DNA of 64,000 nucleotides from Sesamum alatum (lineage: Eukaryota > Streptophyta > Magnoliopsida > Lamiales > Pedaliaceae), in contig JACGWO010000001.1 in NCBI GenBank assembly GCA_034509735.1, positions 36,707,966 through 36,771,965 of the forward strand, written 5' to 3'. Numbering within the stretch: position 1 is the stretch's first letter; each line of letters begins with the position of its first letter. The notes beneath the pieces are model-generated. The model saw only the letters and a list, made by a program, of their open reading frames with translations. It had not been told where the DNA came from and did no database searches. The translations under genes and the position numbers were made by a program. Below, piece by piece: positions 1-11,252 of the stretch.

Positions 1-1578
1 ATCCTAAGACATACGGGAAGCGATGTCTGACATCGACTCCGGAAATGGCTTGAGGCCATGAAGACCGAAATGGACTCCATGAGCGAGAACCAAGTTTGAA
101 GACTTGTAGATCCACCGAAAGGTGTTAAGCCAGTGGGCTGTAAGTGGGTCTACAAGCGCAAACTCGGCGTTGATGGAGAAGTCACAACCTTTAAGGCTAG
201 GCTTGTAGCCAAGGGATACACTCAACGACCCGGGGTCGATTTTGAGGATACCTACTCGCCAGTAGCCATGGCTAAGTCCATTCGGATCCTGCTTGCCATA
301 GCAGCATGGTATGACTATGAAATATGGCAGATGGACGTGAAAACGGCCTTCCTCAACGGTTTCGTTGAAGAAGAGATCTATATGGATCAGCCGGAGGGTT
401 TCACGGTCACTGGAGAAGAACAGAAGGTCTGTCATCTCCAGAAGTCCATCTATGGCCTCAAAACAAGCATCCCGAAGTTGGAACATTCGATTTGATGAAG
501 TAATACGGGGATATGACTTCATCAAAAACGAATCCGACCCTTGTGTATACAAGAAGGTCAGTGGGAGCTCTATAGCGTTCCTAGTGCTTTACGTGGATGA
601 CATTCTGCTCATTGGTAATGACGTCAGAATGTTAGGAAAACACAAAAGCATGGTTGTCAACCAAGTTTTCCATGAAGGACTTGGGTGAAGCCTCCTACAT
701 CCTAGGCATCCAGATTGTCAGGGACAGATCTAAAAGGATGTTAGGGCTCACCCAAAAACTCGTATATGGAGAAAGTCCTAAAGAGATATCGAATGGACAA
801 CTCCAAACGAGGATTCCTTCCAATGAGGCATGGGATCAAGTTGTCCAAGAAACAGTCCCCACAGACTGATGAGGAACTTGAAAAGATGAAAGTCATCCCC
901 TATGCTTCTGCCGTAGGTAGCATCCAAGATGCGGTCCATTGCACCAGGCCTGACATTGCATACGCTTTGAGCGTGACAAGCAGATATCAGTCCTGTGCAG
1001 GAGAGGCACATTGGAATGCCGTTAAGGGCATCCTTAAGTACCTTAGGAGGACTAAGGAAATGTTCTTGGTCTATGGCAATGGAGAACTAATTCTGGAAGG
1101 CTTTAGCGACGCTAGCTTCCAGTCTGATGACGATGATGCCAAGTCTCAATCGGGGTATGTATTCAAACTCAACGGAGGAGTAGTGGCTTGGAAAAGTTCC
1201 AAGCAAGCAACCACTGCTGACTCCACCACTGAGGCTGAATACATAGCAGCTTCAGAAGCTGCTAAGGAAGCAGTTTGGATGAGAAACTACATCCAAGAGT
1301 TGGGTGTGGTGCCTAGCATCGCCGAGCCTGTTGTCATCTTCTGTGATAACAACGGTGCAATAGCGCAAGCAAAGGAACCGAGATCTCATCACCGTTCCAA
1401 ACACATTCTTAGACGCTACCATCTTCTTAGAGAAATGGTAGGAAGAGGTGACGTTCGGATGGACCGAGTCAACTCAGCAGACAACACAGCAGACCCGCTG
1501 ACAAAGCCTATGTCGCAGAGTGCTCATACGCAACATCTTGAGAAGATGGGGATTAGGCATATGGGTGATTGGCTTTAA
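1..1578 (+). pseudogene. pol: copia pol remnant: RT and RNase H (E1)
   Basis: Reverse transcriptase and RNase H end of the copia polyprotein, which copies element RNA into cDNA inside the virus-like particle. The RT palm shows MDVKTAFLNG (Asp codon 334-336) and the YVDD box at 590-601. RNase H runs from about 1080 to the TAA at 1576-1578 and contains the ADSTTEAEY and TADPLTKP motifs typical of plant copia. RNase H from 766 onward is open. The RT half is broken: a stop replaces the Trp codon near 98, and there are indels near 466, 640 and 760, so three overlapping frames are needed to follow it. The 5' end is cut by the window. It cannot make an active RT as it stands. Confidence 0.9.
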
Positions 1579-1583
1579 AGGTC

Positions 1584-1594
1584 AAGTGGGAGAT
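1584..1594 (+). other. polypurine tract (E1)
   Basis: CAAGTGGGAGAT lies immediately 5' of the 3' LTR. It has the position and composition of the plus-strand primer used by LTR elements. The same string precedes the 3' LTR of E3, E6, E8 and E14. Confidence 0.88.
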
Positions 1595-2482
1595 TGTTAG
1601 AATAGGTGACCATGTAAGCCAATTTTGGCAGGAATATGTAACCTATGTCTAGACAATTTCAGGTGTTTGATAAATCATTAATGAATAAAGAAGTGAATTT
1701 CATTTGGCATCACTTTGTTTGTGTTCACTTATAATTGTTTTCCATATCTGTTCACTATGCAAACAAAGCCCATGGACTGAGAATCAATTTCGGGGACTGG
1801 GACTACGCTTGGAGGTAGGTCCATGGAATCAGTCTTCCCGAATCAGTCGGAAATCTCCAAGTCAAGGAATCCCGAAAATGGGTACCGGGATTCCATTTGA
1901 GACTTGCACTAAGCACCTGCTGTCGTGTTTCATCGACGGGTGACGAGGGTTGTCTAAGCAGTGTTAGTGGGTTAGCATGCTAGGACGCAGCTGACTGAGG
2001 TAACTCGCGGGAACCGTCTTACGGAGGACCTTGAGTATGGTCAGCAAGGTATGACGTGTATTCCCGGTTCCAACGGTACAGGTCAAGTCCTTTGACTTGA
2101 GGAATTGCTGAGTTTACCTATACATCAGGGCTGTATCTTAGGTATGGTGAGAGATTGCCAGAATTCTTTTTGGTAGTCATAAGCCATGTCTAGTGCAGTT
2201 CTGGTGTGCAAAGTGACAGTAGTTTCCAAGAAAGGATCTGTCTCCTGTCAATAGGTTTTTGGCAGTTGAGTCTCATATATACTCTAGGTCTTGTCCCTAA
2301 AACTGTGGCCACAGTGACTGAACAGAAGGGAAGGATTCCCTTGCGGCGTTTAGTGAGGACAGACCAACACTTAGGTCCAAAATGGGTACCTGCATTTTCC
2401 GTGCCCTAGACTCTAAGTGATGAGACCGAAGACAGAAGGACAAGTGTACTGTTAGAGCCTAAATGTTCATCCCTGAATATTT

Positions 2483-2535
2483 CACCTAGTCTCTAGTGCC
2501 ATGGACCGTTGCTAGATGGCCACCCATGGTAACGG
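2483..2535 (+). promoter_or_regulatory. conserved LTR core block
   Basis: About 53 bp containing CACCTAGTCTCTAGTGCC and two CCATGG sites, CCATGG-ACCGTTGCTAGATGG and CCACCCATGGTAACGG. The block is nearly unchanged in every LTR family of the window (26709-26761, 41351-41403, 47577-47629, 55977-56029) although the surrounding LTR sequence differs strongly. CCGTT and AACGG at its ends can pair. Its function is unknown; it lies in U3 upstream of the TATA box. Confidence 0.6.
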
Positions 2536-2881
2536 AAGGATTCTAGGAATCCGACCAAGTCTAGCTGAAAGGTGAACCTAAAGAGTCACACACTATCCAC
2601 ACACATTTAGATATTTAATTAGGAATTAAATATTGGAGTGAAGGAATGATTAAATTGGATTTAATCGGGTCCTTTATTTTTCTTGGAGAAATAATTCCTT
2701 CTATTAGATATAAGGAATTAAATTGATAAATTAGATTATCAAAGGGATTTATTTAATGGGCTTAAATAATATTTATATTTATTTTAGCCTCTTGGAAATA
2801 TTTAAATAGGTTTTAAATATTGCATTAAATTAAATTAAATCAACGGTTGAGATCAATGGGAGAAATGGATGGCTAGGATTG

Positions 2882-2945
2882 TTTTGACTAGGTCAAAACA
2901 CTACTTTGACTAGGACTTTGACTAGGTCAAAATCCTAGTCAAATT
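2882..2945 (+). promoter_or_regulatory. W-box palindrome cluster in E1 LTR
   Basis: Six TTGAC cores in about 65 bp, on both strands and arranged as TTTGAC-TAG-GTCAAA inverted repeats, ending about 45 bp before the TATA box. TTGAC(C/T) is the W-box bound by plant WRKY factors. A stress- or defence-inducible promoter is therefore an inference. Equivalent clusters sit in the LTRs of E3, E7, E8, E9, E11, E14 and E15. Confidence 0.6.
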
Positions 2946-2989
2946 AGAGTTCTTGAAAGAGGAGTTTAAAGAGGATTAAACTCCTCTTC

Positions 2990-2997
2990 TATATAAA
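2990..2997 (+). promoter_or_regulatory. TATA box of E1 LTR
   Basis: TATATAAA just downstream of the W-box cluster and upstream of a CT/CA-rich stretch (about 3040-3110) typical of plant transcript starts. The equivalent box in solo LTR E15 is at 61584-61591. Confidence 0.7.
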
Positions 2998-3456
2998 CCC
3001 CTAGCATCCTACAAGTTGCATGATGATGAAATTCCAACACACACAACACACACACACAACTCGGCTCTCTCTCTCCTCTATCTCGTCCGCCCTCTCTCTC
3101 TCACACACTCCAAGAAAATTATTTTTCTTTGTTCTCTTGTTCTTGGAACATTAGAACTTGATGAATCAATACCGTTAATTCATAACGTGTTGTTGATTCA
3201 TCCACTCCAAAACATAAACTTGTTCGTTGCTAGCACGACGTGCAAGATACGTGGGTGGATCGTGTGTCACGATTTGGACGGTCTCAAGAACGAGATCTTG
3301 GTGCAAAACGGGGAACAACGCGTGTAGCCGTTGAAGACGAAAACGACAACGGGTAGGTCTCGCTTATGATTTTCGTCCCTTTTAATTTTCTACCCTATGG
3401 CCTCCATGATTCTTTTTATGTTTTATTATTCATGAGATACACCGAACACCCGAGAA

Positions 3457-3480
3457 TTTCAAAAGGCACACCCTTTGAAA
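3457..3480 (+). promoter_or_regulatory. LTR 3'-end hairpin (E1)
   Basis: TTTCAAAAGG and CCCTTTGAAA pair around a CACA loop, downstream of the conserved GAGATACACCGAAC. Other LTR families carry different arm sequences that still pair (see findings). Confidence 0.6.
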
Positions 3481-3583
3481 CGTGCTCTTTAATTTAAAGC
3501 ATGTTTAAATTCCGCATTTATTTTTTAATTATACCGCGCTTCCGCATTCGCGCTTTTCTCGGGACGATCCACAATTCCTTTCA

Positions 3584-4201
3584 TGGACAAGGCTTATGAT
3601 AATCATCTTACAGAATGATTACCTCTCGCCAGATCCAAGATACAGCCGTCCTATGCACGCGACTGCCATGATCCCTCAAGTCTGAGGATTACTCCCGTAC
3701 TATCGGAACCGGGAAAAAACCAATCATACCGACCAAGCCTCCAAGGCTTCCATATGATGATCCCCGCGAGTCAGTCCAGTCGGCTCGACCCCAGTCGACC
3801 AACCCATCAAGATCGTGTAGGCGTCCCACGCCTGTCGCCGATGAAACACGGCACTCATCTAATGAACACGACTTTTGACGCAAGTCTCAATAGGACTCTC
3901 GATGCCCTGTCTCGAGGTCCTCGACTTGGAACGTTTCAGACCCAACTCTTAATCAATTGGTTTCATGACCACCATCCAATGCGTGGCCCAACTGCACGAG
4001 TTATTATCCATGGTCTATGGGCTTCGTTGCGATATAAGTTAAACACCATTTTAACAAATGTAAGATGAGCGCAACAAAGAAGGTACCATTGGTGACGAAT
4101 ACTCATCTTATTCATCACATAATAATATTACATTCACATCAAGTTGTCGGATAGGTTACAAATTGCCAAACCTATTGGCTTTCTGGTCACCTATTCCAAC
4201 A
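3584..4201 (-). mobile_element. E2: partial LTR (group beta)
   Basis: TG-proximal part of a group-beta LTR in minus orientation. Read on the minus strand it begins TGTTGGAATAGGTGACC at 4201. It matches the first ~600 bp of the E6 LTRs (20956-21573 and 41720-42337). It is cut at 3583/3584 by E1; the rest lies left of the window. It is inserted in the E3 3' LTR, with right flank ATAAA. It could be a solo LTR or one end of a longer element; the window cannot decide. An antisense 104-codon frame (3754-4068) is shared with other beta LTRs. Confidence 0.85.
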
Positions 4202-5099
4202 ATAAATATAATAAATATAAATATTTATTATAGGCCCATTAAATTAATTTTTTAATAAATCTAATTTATTAGATTAATCCCTTTTATCTAATAAAAGGGA
4301 TTAACTCTTTCCAAGAAAATTAAAGACCCGATTAAATCCAATTTAAACATTCCATATCTCCAAATATTTAATTCTAAATTAAACCTTCCCTTCTATTCAG
4401 TTACTGTGGCCACAGATTTTAGGGACAAGACACAGAGCATATGTGAGACTCAACTGTCAATGCCTTTTGACAGGAGACAGATCCTTTCTTGGAAACTACT
4501 GTCACTCTGTACACCAGTGGTGCACTAGAAATGGCTTATGACTACTCAAGTGCATCTTGGCAATCCCTCACCATATCTAAGATACAGCCCTGATATACAG
4601 GTAAACTCAGCAGTTACTCAGGTCAAAGGACTTGACCTGTACTGTTGGAACCGGGAATACACGTCATACCTAGCCGACCCTACTCAAGGTCCTCCGTAAG
4701 ACGGTTCCCGCGAGTCACCTCAGTCAGCTGCTCCCACTAACACTGCTTAGATGACCTTCGTCACCCGTCGATGAAATACGACAGCAGATGCTTAGTGCAA
4801 GTCTCAAGGGGAATCTCGATACCCATTTTCGAGATTCCTTCACTTGGAGATTTCCGGACTGATCGGAGGGACTGATTTCATGGACCTACCTCCAAGCATA
4901 TTCCCAGTCCCCGAAATGCATTTTCAGTCCGTGGGCTTTGTTTGTGTAGTGAACAGATATGTATAAAGCAGTTAAAGTGAACACAAACAAAGTAATTTCA
5001 CTTCTTTATTCATTAATAATATATCAAATCCTTGAAATTGTCTAGACATAGGTTACATTTTGCCTGCCAAGATTGGCTACATGGTCACCTATTCTAACA
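4202..5099 (-). repeat. 3' LTR of E3 (interrupted, internally deleted)
   Basis: Starts TGTTAGAATAGGTGACC on the minus strand at 5099. Compared with the E3 5' LTR it lacks about 275 bp, the counterpart of roughly 12174-12449. The junction joins ...AATTAAA to CCTTCCC near 4383, consistent with a deletion after insertion. It is cut at its left by E2. Confidence 0.88.
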
Positions 5100-5111
5100 A
5101 TCTCCCACTTG
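5100..5111 (-). other. polypurine tract (E3)
   Basis: CAAGTGGGAGAT on the minus strand, abutting the 3' LTR. It is the plus-strand primer site. Confidence 0.88.
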
Positions 5112-5114
5112 ACA

Positions 5115-6897
5115 TTAAAGCCAATCGCCCATATGTCTAATCCCCATCTTCTCAAGATGTTGCGTATGAGCGCTCTGCGACATAGGCTTTGTCAGCGGAT
5201 CTGCTGTGTTGTCTGCTGAGTTGACTCGGTCCATCCGAACGTCACCTCTTTCTACCATTTCTCTTAGAAGATGGTAGCGTCTAAGAATGTGTTTGGAACG
5301 GTGATGAGATCTCGGTTCCTTTGCTTGTGCTATTGCACTGTTGCTATCACAAAAGATGACAACGGGCTCGACGATGCTAGGCACCACACCCAACTCTTGG
5401 ATGTAGTTTCTCATCCAAACCGCTTCCATGGCTGCTTCTGAAGCTGCTATGTATTCGGCATCAGTGGTGGAGTCAACAGTGGTTGCTTGCTTGGAACTTT
5501 TCCGAGCCACTGCTCCTCCATTGAGCCTGAAATACATAACCCGATTGAGACCTGGCATCATCGTCATCAGATTAGAAGCTAGCGTCGCTAAAGCCTTCCA
5601 GGATCAGTTTTCCATTGCCATAGACTAAGAACATTTCCTTAGTCCTCCTTAGGTACTTAAGGATGCCCTTAACAGCATTCCAATGTGCCTTTCCCGCACA
5701 GGACTGATATCTGCTTGTCACGCTCAAAGCGTAAGCAATGTCAGGCCTAGTGCAGTGGACCGCATATTGGATGCTACCTACGGCAGAAGCATAGGGGATG
5801 ACTTTTATCCTTTCCAGTTCCTCATCAGTCTGCGGGGACTGTTTCTTGGATAACTTGATCCCATGCCTCATGGGAAGGAATCCTCGTTTGGAGTTGTCCA
5901 TCCGATATCTCTTTAGGACTTTCTCCATATACGAGTTTTGGGTGAGCCCTAACATCCTTTTAGATCTGTCCCTGGCAATCTGGATGCCTAGGATGTAGGA
6001 GGCTTCACCCAAGTCCTTCATGAAAAACTGGGTTGATAACCGTGCTTTTGTGTCACCTAACATTATAACATCATTGCCTATGAGTAGAATGTCATCCACA
6101 TAAAGCACTAGGAACACTATAGAGCTCCCACTGACCTTCTTGTATACACAAGGGTCGGATTCATTTTTGATGAAGTCATAGCCCCGTAGCACTTCATCAA
6201 AGTGAATGTTCCAACTTCGAGATGCTTGTTTGAGGCCATAGATGGACTTCTGGAGACGACAGACCTTCTGTTCTTCTCCAGTGACTGTGAAACCCTCCGG
6301 CTGATCCATATAGATCTCTTCCTCAACGAAACCATTGAGGAAGGCCATTTTCACGTCCATCTGCCATATCTCATAGTCATACCATGCTGCTATGGCGAGC
6401 AGGATCCGGATGGACTTAGCCATGGCTACCGGCGAGTAGGTGTCCTCAAAATTGACCCCGGGTCGTTGAGTGTACCCTTTAGCTACAAGCCTAGCCTTAA
6501 AAGTTGTGACTTCTCCATCAATGCCAAGTTTGCGCTTGTTGACCCACTTACAACCAACTGGCTTAACACCTTTCGATGGATCTACAAGTCTCCAGACTTG
6601 GTTGTCGCTCATGGAGTCCATTTCGATTTTCATGGCCTCAAGCCATTTTCGGGAGTCGATGTCAGACATCGCTTCTCCGTATGTCTTAGGATCGTTATCT
6701 AGAAGACCGGTCGTATTTAGAAAGCCATATCTCATTGGAGGTCTGGACTCTCTAGTTGATCTACGGAGGACGGGAACGTTAGTGGTGACTGTGGGCGCTG
6801 ACTGTATAGGAGCTGGCAGTTCAGGTACCGGGGCTGGCTGTTCCTGAGGCAGTCCTTCATGCCTAGCATGTTGGAATTTTCGAGGTCGGTCAGCCCT
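5115..6897 (-). pseudogene. pol: copia pol: RT and RNase H (E3)
   Basis: RT and RNase H of the E3 polyprotein. The RT ORF covers 6735-5572 (387 aa) with VDPSKGVKPVGCKWV at its start, the YVDD box at 6091-6102 and YGLKQASRSWN. It continues into RNase H at 5567-5115 with the [15 protein letters not shown] and ADPLTKPMS motifs and a terminal stop. The break between the two ORFs is one nonsense codon (Gln to TAA near 5570). Another nonsense codon (CGA to TGA) at about 6898 separates RT from integrase. In the palm motif the usual DVKTAF reads DVKMAF. Apart from these points the frame is long and clean, so this is among the best-preserved RT copies here. Confidence 0.92.
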
Positions 6898-8034
6898 TCA
6901 GGTATCTATCCCGAATCCTCTAAGCGAGGAATCCGCGGCTTCCTCTGACGACTGGTTTCCATCACTTGATTCCTCAAGGATCAGTTCATCAGGTTGGATA
7001 TCCTCTGGAAAGCCTTGTTCCATGAACACTGCATTCCTTGAAACAAATACCTTTTGTTCCAAGGGGTCATAAAAGTAATAACCCGCAGTTTCTTTAGGGT
7101 ATCCAACGAACCTGCATAAGCTAGACCTGGATTCTAGCTTATCTCCCACTAACCTCTTGACGTATGCGGGGCTACCCCACACTTTCAAGTAGTTGTAGGA
7201 TGCAGGCTTACCGTGCCATATCTCATATAGCGTTTGGGTTAATACACTGGTTGGCGCCAAATTTAGCAACTTGAATGCCGTTTCCAATGCGTAGCCCCAA
7301 AAGGACAAGGGCAATTTGGTAAAACTCATTATGGATCGAACCATGTCCAACAGGGTTCGATTCCTCCTTTCAGAGACACCATTCAATTGTGGTGTCCCGG
7401 GAGGTGTCCATTCAGATGTTATACCATTTTCTTTTAGATAATTAAGGAACTCGGTACTAAGGCATTCTCCGCCTCGGTCTGACCGTAGGACTTTAATTTT
7501 GCAGTTGGTTTGGTTCTCCACTTCAAGTATGAATTCTTTAAACCTCTCAAGAGCTTCAGACTTGTACATTATGAGGTAAACATAACCATACCATGAATGA
7601 TCATCGGTAAAGGTTATGAAGTAGGAGAAGCCACCTCGGGCCTGCGTCCTTAGTGGGCCACGTACGTCTGTATGGACCAAGTCCAACAAACGTGAGGGAA
7701 GCCTGCTTTGTCCTACAAAGGGCTTCTTGGTTATTTTCCCTCTTAGACATGATTCACAGGTTGATAGTTCACTCAAGTCCCCTACCTTTAGGTTCTTTGA
7801 GTCTACCAATCTTTTCATCCTGTCTTGGAATATGTGACCTAGCCTAGCGTGCCACAGTCGTGCGTTCCCGTTATTATCTATTTTACGTTTGTGTTGAGCG
7901 TTTAGAACAAAGTTTTTTTGTTGCAAGATATAGAGCCCAATGTTAAGTGTACCAAGTAGATGAGCAATTCCACACCTCATCAAATAAAAACATTTTTTAT
8001 TGATCACAAACTTATAACCACTATTGTCTAACAA
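6898..8034 (-). pseudogene. pol: copia pol: integrase (E3)
   Basis: Integrase, which joins cDNA ends to the chromosome and makes the 5-bp target duplication. The N-terminal HHCC zinc finger is present (LWHARLGHI ... STCESCLRG), followed by the catalytic core with HTDVRGPL, SDRGGECL and NGVSERRNR, the DD35E arrangement. The C-terminal part carries FVGYPKETAGYYFYDP, usual for plant copia. It is open for 378 codons and ends at a premature TGA just before the linker to RT. It is out of frame with the upstream protease because one extra T lies in the T-run near 8050-8056. Confidence 0.92.
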
Positions 8035-8284
8035 TGGAATGAAAATGATGTTTTTTAATCATACTGGGTACATAATAAACTTGCTCTAATTCTATGCTAA
8101 CACGATCACTAACTACTAGAGTGGCGGATCCTACTGCTTCTGCCGAGATGGCCTTGCCATTCCCAAGCTTCAGGATCATATCCCCGCTACCCATTTTTCT
8201 GCTTCTTTTCAGCACCTGCAAATCATTGCAAATGTGAGCTCCACAGCCGGTATCTAATACCCAAGAGGCAGAATTAGTGACCAT
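8021..8284 (-). pseudogene. pol: copia pol: aspartic protease (E3)
   Basis: Aspartic protease that matures the polyprotein. The active-site motif is WVLDTGCGAHICND, near 8235-8275. It follows the gag zinc knuckle, as expected in copia. The active-site triad is intact, but the domain is cut from integrase by the +1 T shift near 8050 and from gag by the stop at about 8340. Confidence 0.88.
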
Positions 8285-9168
8285 ATTGACCTCAATTACA
8301 AATATACCTTGGTTCGATAAGAGTTTGGGGCACTCCTTCTTTCAATGTCGTTTCTCACGGCAATTGATACATATGTAATATGCCCTCGACTGTTGCTTGG
8401 TCACAACCTTTCCCTTTCCTTTGCCTTTCCCCTCTTTGGCAATGGGAACACTCTTAGTGTTCGTAGCTGCTTTGACGGCTTGTCCCTTCCCTTTCTTCAT
8501 TTTCCAACGTCTGGCACCCTCGCCTTTCGTTTTGGAAGTTGAAGCACCTGCAAACAATACCGAAGGCGTGGACTTTTTGGTCGTTGCCTCGTATTGCACC
8601 AACATATTGATCAACTCATGAATGCCTTTCTCAAGTGCGTTCATATTGTAGTTGAAAATGAATTGGTCGAAGGAGGGTGGGAGTGACTGAAGGATCAGAT
8701 CTATGTACGTTTCATTATCGAGACCTGCCTTTAGGTCCTCGAGCTTTTCGACCAGGGTAAGCATTTTAACCCCGTGCTCTTGTACAGAGGATCCTTCTGT
8801 CATTTTAGTTCCAAAGAACGCCTTATTCGCGACATACCTAGTATGCCGGTCCGGGACTGCGTAGCAATCATTAAGGCAAGCTATAATGGAAGGGACATCA
8901 TCTAGCCTTTCATATTGCTTCTGAATCTCATTCGTCATCGAAGCAAGTATGACGCTACGGACCTTCCGGTTATCCTTATGCCAAGTCTCGAACATCACAC
9001 GTTCTTCTTGCGTGGATCCTTCCGATAGGGTCCTAGGGAGAGGCTGTCCATAACGTAGCCTTGGTTCTCGTAATCCAGGACTATCCTGAGATTGCGCAAC
9101 CAGAAGTTATAATTGGTTCCATTGAATTTGTTTGTCTCAAGAATGGTTGATAAAGAGTTCTTAGACAT
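8285..9168 (-). pseudogene. gag: copia gag (E3)
   Basis: Capsid/nucleocapsid protein that packages element RNA. The start at 9168 gives MSKNSLSTILETNKFNGTNY, the start motif shared by all gag copies here. The UBN2-like capsid core (FETWHKDNRKVRSVILASM ... LQSLPPSFDQFIFNYNMN) is open from 8998. A lysine/glycine-rich nucleocapsid tail follows. Damage: a one-base shift near 9020-9040 separates the first ~45 codons from the rest. In the zinc knuckle the Gly-His pair reads Arg-His, and the next Trp is a stop near 8340. Confidence 0.9.
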
Positions 9169-9535
9169 TTTAAATCTACATTTAAAAACAAAGTTCGCGA
9201 TCAGCAGAATTTAAATGATGGAGGTTTGATATATATAATTAAATGCTTGGTCTTTAGTCATTTAATGCTCCCACTATTTATACGAAAACAGGGTACTCTC
9301 AAACGTTGTTTTTGGGAAACCTTTTCCTAGTGGGCTTGGGATCCACAGTGAATTTTCCGATACCCTGCTTTTACGATTCACATGGGAAGAATCCTGTGGG
9401 AGGTATGCCATACCATTCTCGTTCCACGAGATTCCCAAGATTATTGCCTCACCCTTTAACATGATCCTGAGGACTCCAAGCGAATCATGCTAATCGGGCG
9501 TTAGGCCCGACCCAATCAACCGAGCCATAGACCCA

Positions 9536-9650
9536 CTGCTACCTCCACGACTCGTGAGACAGGTAACAGCAGTCTACTTTTTGTTCATGACATAGTGCAG
9601 CTTCTTTTAAGTGCGATAGACGTGCCACGACTCGTGAGACCACGCTATCG
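9536..9650 (-). promoter_or_regulatory. twin leader hairpins (E3)
   Basis: Two stem-loops 44 bp apart: 9614-9650 (arms CGATAGCGTG and CACGTCTATCG, transcript sense) and 9536-9569 (arms CTGTTACCT and AGGTAGCAG). Both carry the loop GTCTCACGAGTCGTGG. They are located about 370 bp upstream of gag. Confidence 0.65.
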
Positions 9651-10670
9651 ACCTAAATCAGCTTCCTCACTATGCAATGGATTGGAAGGCATGGACGAAC
9701 TCCTAGAGTCAATCTCCACTTTGTCTAGGGTCTAATATTTGGACATTGGTCCAACAAATGTGAGAGTAGTAAATGGCCGAGATCTCATAAATAGATGTTA
9801 ACACATTCATCCATCATGCGGAAAATAAATAGCATCCCATGGCTGTTATATGATAAATAAAACACCATTCATCCATCATAATAACCACATGAAAAATTAA
9901 AGCCTAGCACGCCCCTGTTGGATGATCACGAGCCCGAATCCTATGCGACCCACTGAGCCCGCAGTGGATCTATGGTCAATCTAGGGTTGGTCCTATACTA
10001 TTACATTAACAGTAACCCAATCATCATTCTGATGGGCCTTGGTCTCTTTTCTCTTTCTTCTCTTCATGAAAACGCTTTGGAACCTCTGGTCTGGGCTCTC
10101 CATGTGGACCTTCCTTCTTCTCCACCAATTACATAAAATTAAAACATCACTTCTATTCTACTCTCATTACATATTAAAAAATATAAACCGCAGCGAAAAC
10201 CCGGGGAGAGTACATAAGGAGGGAGGTAGAATACCTTATTATTCCAAGGCAACTAGAAAGGGAGAAGGAGAAAGCAGTAAAAGAGGCACACAGGCCCAAC
10301 AGAAAATTAAACCATACATTCGGTCTAGGGCTCGTGATCATCCATTTCCATCCAACGCATATAATCATATGATCCAATCACAAAAAATACATGCTAACAT
10401 CACATGATTACCAATCAAAATTATCCAAGATAAAATACATGCGTAAGGTATGAAACCATATGGTACAACCGTTGGTAATAATATTTTTCCCGTTTTAGGA
10501 AGACCCTTCCTAATTATTTCTAGGTAAATTATCCCCGGGATTGCAAATCCAATATAATTCAACCTACCAAAATAATGTCTTAGAAAATAGGCAAAAATTA
10601 AACAAAAATAATTTTTCAGAATTAATTAATTAAAACTAAAACTAAAAAATAGGGAAAAACCCTAAGAACA

Positions 10671-11035
10671 GCGACCGGCCGCTGCCACCGCCAGCAGCCA
10701 GCCAACACGCGCAGGGCAGTAGGCTGCCCCTACTAGCGTTGAGGCCCCAGTCGTGTGGCTACCCTACGCAGGCGCGCGCGCGCACACGCACTGGGCGCAC
10801 CTGCGTGCATGCGCGCTTGGAGGCGCCGCCCCGTGCGCGCGCTCGCGCGCGGCCTCTCTTGTCGCGCATCCGGGCGCATGCTGGCTTGGTGCGCGCGCGC
10901 GGGCTTCCCTGCTCGTTTGCGCGCATGCCTGGCCAGCCGCCATCCAACAGGCTGACTGCGCGCAGCCATGCGCGCCTGGCGCAGGCTCCTCTGCCTGTGC
11001 GCGTCTGCCTCGCCTGTGCGCACGGCCGCGTGCTG
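10671..11035 (-). other. GC-rich leader island (E3)
   Basis: About 365 bp of alternating G/C-rich sequence (many GCGCGC runs) within AT-rich flanks, about 200 bp downstream of the primer-binding site. Long Arg/Ala-rich open frames on both strands (for example 10739-11146 and 10764-11162) are a composition effect, because stop codons are rare here. Similar islands sit at the same leader position in E4, E6, E8 and E11. Confidence 0.75.
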
Positions 11036-11237
11036 CATTTTTTCCGTTTTGATCATTTCTTGGCCCCCGTTTCCCAAGAAAAACAGAAAATCCAACAATC
11101 CCAAAAATCATACGAATTAAAAGCAAAAAAAAACGACATCCTTTAAATAATAATAAAATCAAGAATTAATTAAAACATGCCAAATCACGTTTTCATGCTT
11201 AAAACGCACATAAAACCCTAGGCCTATACACCGAACT

Positions 11238-11251
11238 GGGCTCTGATACCA
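11238..11251 (-). other. primer-binding site (E3)
   Basis: TGGTATCAGAGCCC on the minus strand, one base inside the 5' LTR. It is complementary to the 3' end of plant initiator-Met tRNA and primes minus-strand synthesis. Confidence 0.93.
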
Positions 11252-11252
11252 C

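Larger units (their letters stand above)
1..3583 (+). mobile_element. E1: copia retrotransposon, 3' half
   Basis: This is the 3' part of a Ty1/copia element. RT and RNase H coding sequence is followed by a polypurine tract and a full 3' LTR; the 5' LTR, gag, protease and integrase lie left of the window. The right edge is sharp at 3583 (LTR end ...CCTTTCA), and the next base resumes an interrupted LTR (E2), so E1 inserted into E2. The right-hand 5-bp flank is TGGAC; its partner is outside the window. The LTR is very close to solo LTR E15 at 60188-62176. E1 is the innermost and so probably the youngest insertion of the left-hand nest. Confidence 0.93.
1595..3583 (+). repeat. 3' LTR of E1 (group alpha, 1989 bp)
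   Basis: Begins TGTTAGAATAGGTGACC and ends CAATTCCTTTCA, giving the usual TG...CA ends. It carries the palindrome CTGTGGCCACAG (2303-2314), the conserved LTR core (2483-2535), a W-box cluster (2882-2945), a TATA box (2990-2997) and the 3'-end hairpin (3457-3480). By eye it differs from solo LTR E15 at about three positions over the first 190 bp. The 103-codon ORF at 3016-3327 lies just downstream of the TATA box and looks like read-through of LTR sequence, not a gene. Confidence 0.95.
9169..11237 (-). other. untranslated leader of E3
   Basis: About 2.07 kb between primer-binding site and gag. No credible gene. In transcript order it holds the GC-rich island (10671-11035), an AT-rich stretch, the conserved block around 9900-10000 (CACTGCGGGCTCAGTGGG and GGGCTCGTGATCATCC on the minus strand), then the twin hairpins (9536-9650). 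Short ORFs such as 10039-10407 have no homologous frame in the other leaders and are treated as chance. Confidence 0.75.

Noticed and set aside
3016..3327. 103-codon frame just downstream of the E1 LTR TATA box (similar at 61614-61922)
   Set aside because: It starts in a CA/CT-rich low-complexity tract, begins differently in the two near-identical copies and lies wholly within LTR sequence. At most a chance upstream ORF.
6202..6847. Plus-strand open frames opposite E3 RT (and the mirror frames opposite E14 RT at 59444-59920 and E1 at 4-552)
   Set aside because: They are antisense shadows of conserved RT coding sequence and have no gene features of their own.
9530..9660. Possible tRNA gene or transcription terminator at the leader stem-loops
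   Set aside because: No cloverleaf, no A/B boxes and no T-run. The structure recurs only as part of retrotransposon leaders.
10733..11162. Overlapping Arg/Ala-rich open frames of 60-135 codons on both strands of the GC-rich islands (also 14676-15136, 28135-28400, 39536-39946, 48822-49414)
   Set aside because: Stops are rare in such GC-rich DNA. The frames overlap on both strands, are low complexity and do not correspond between elements.
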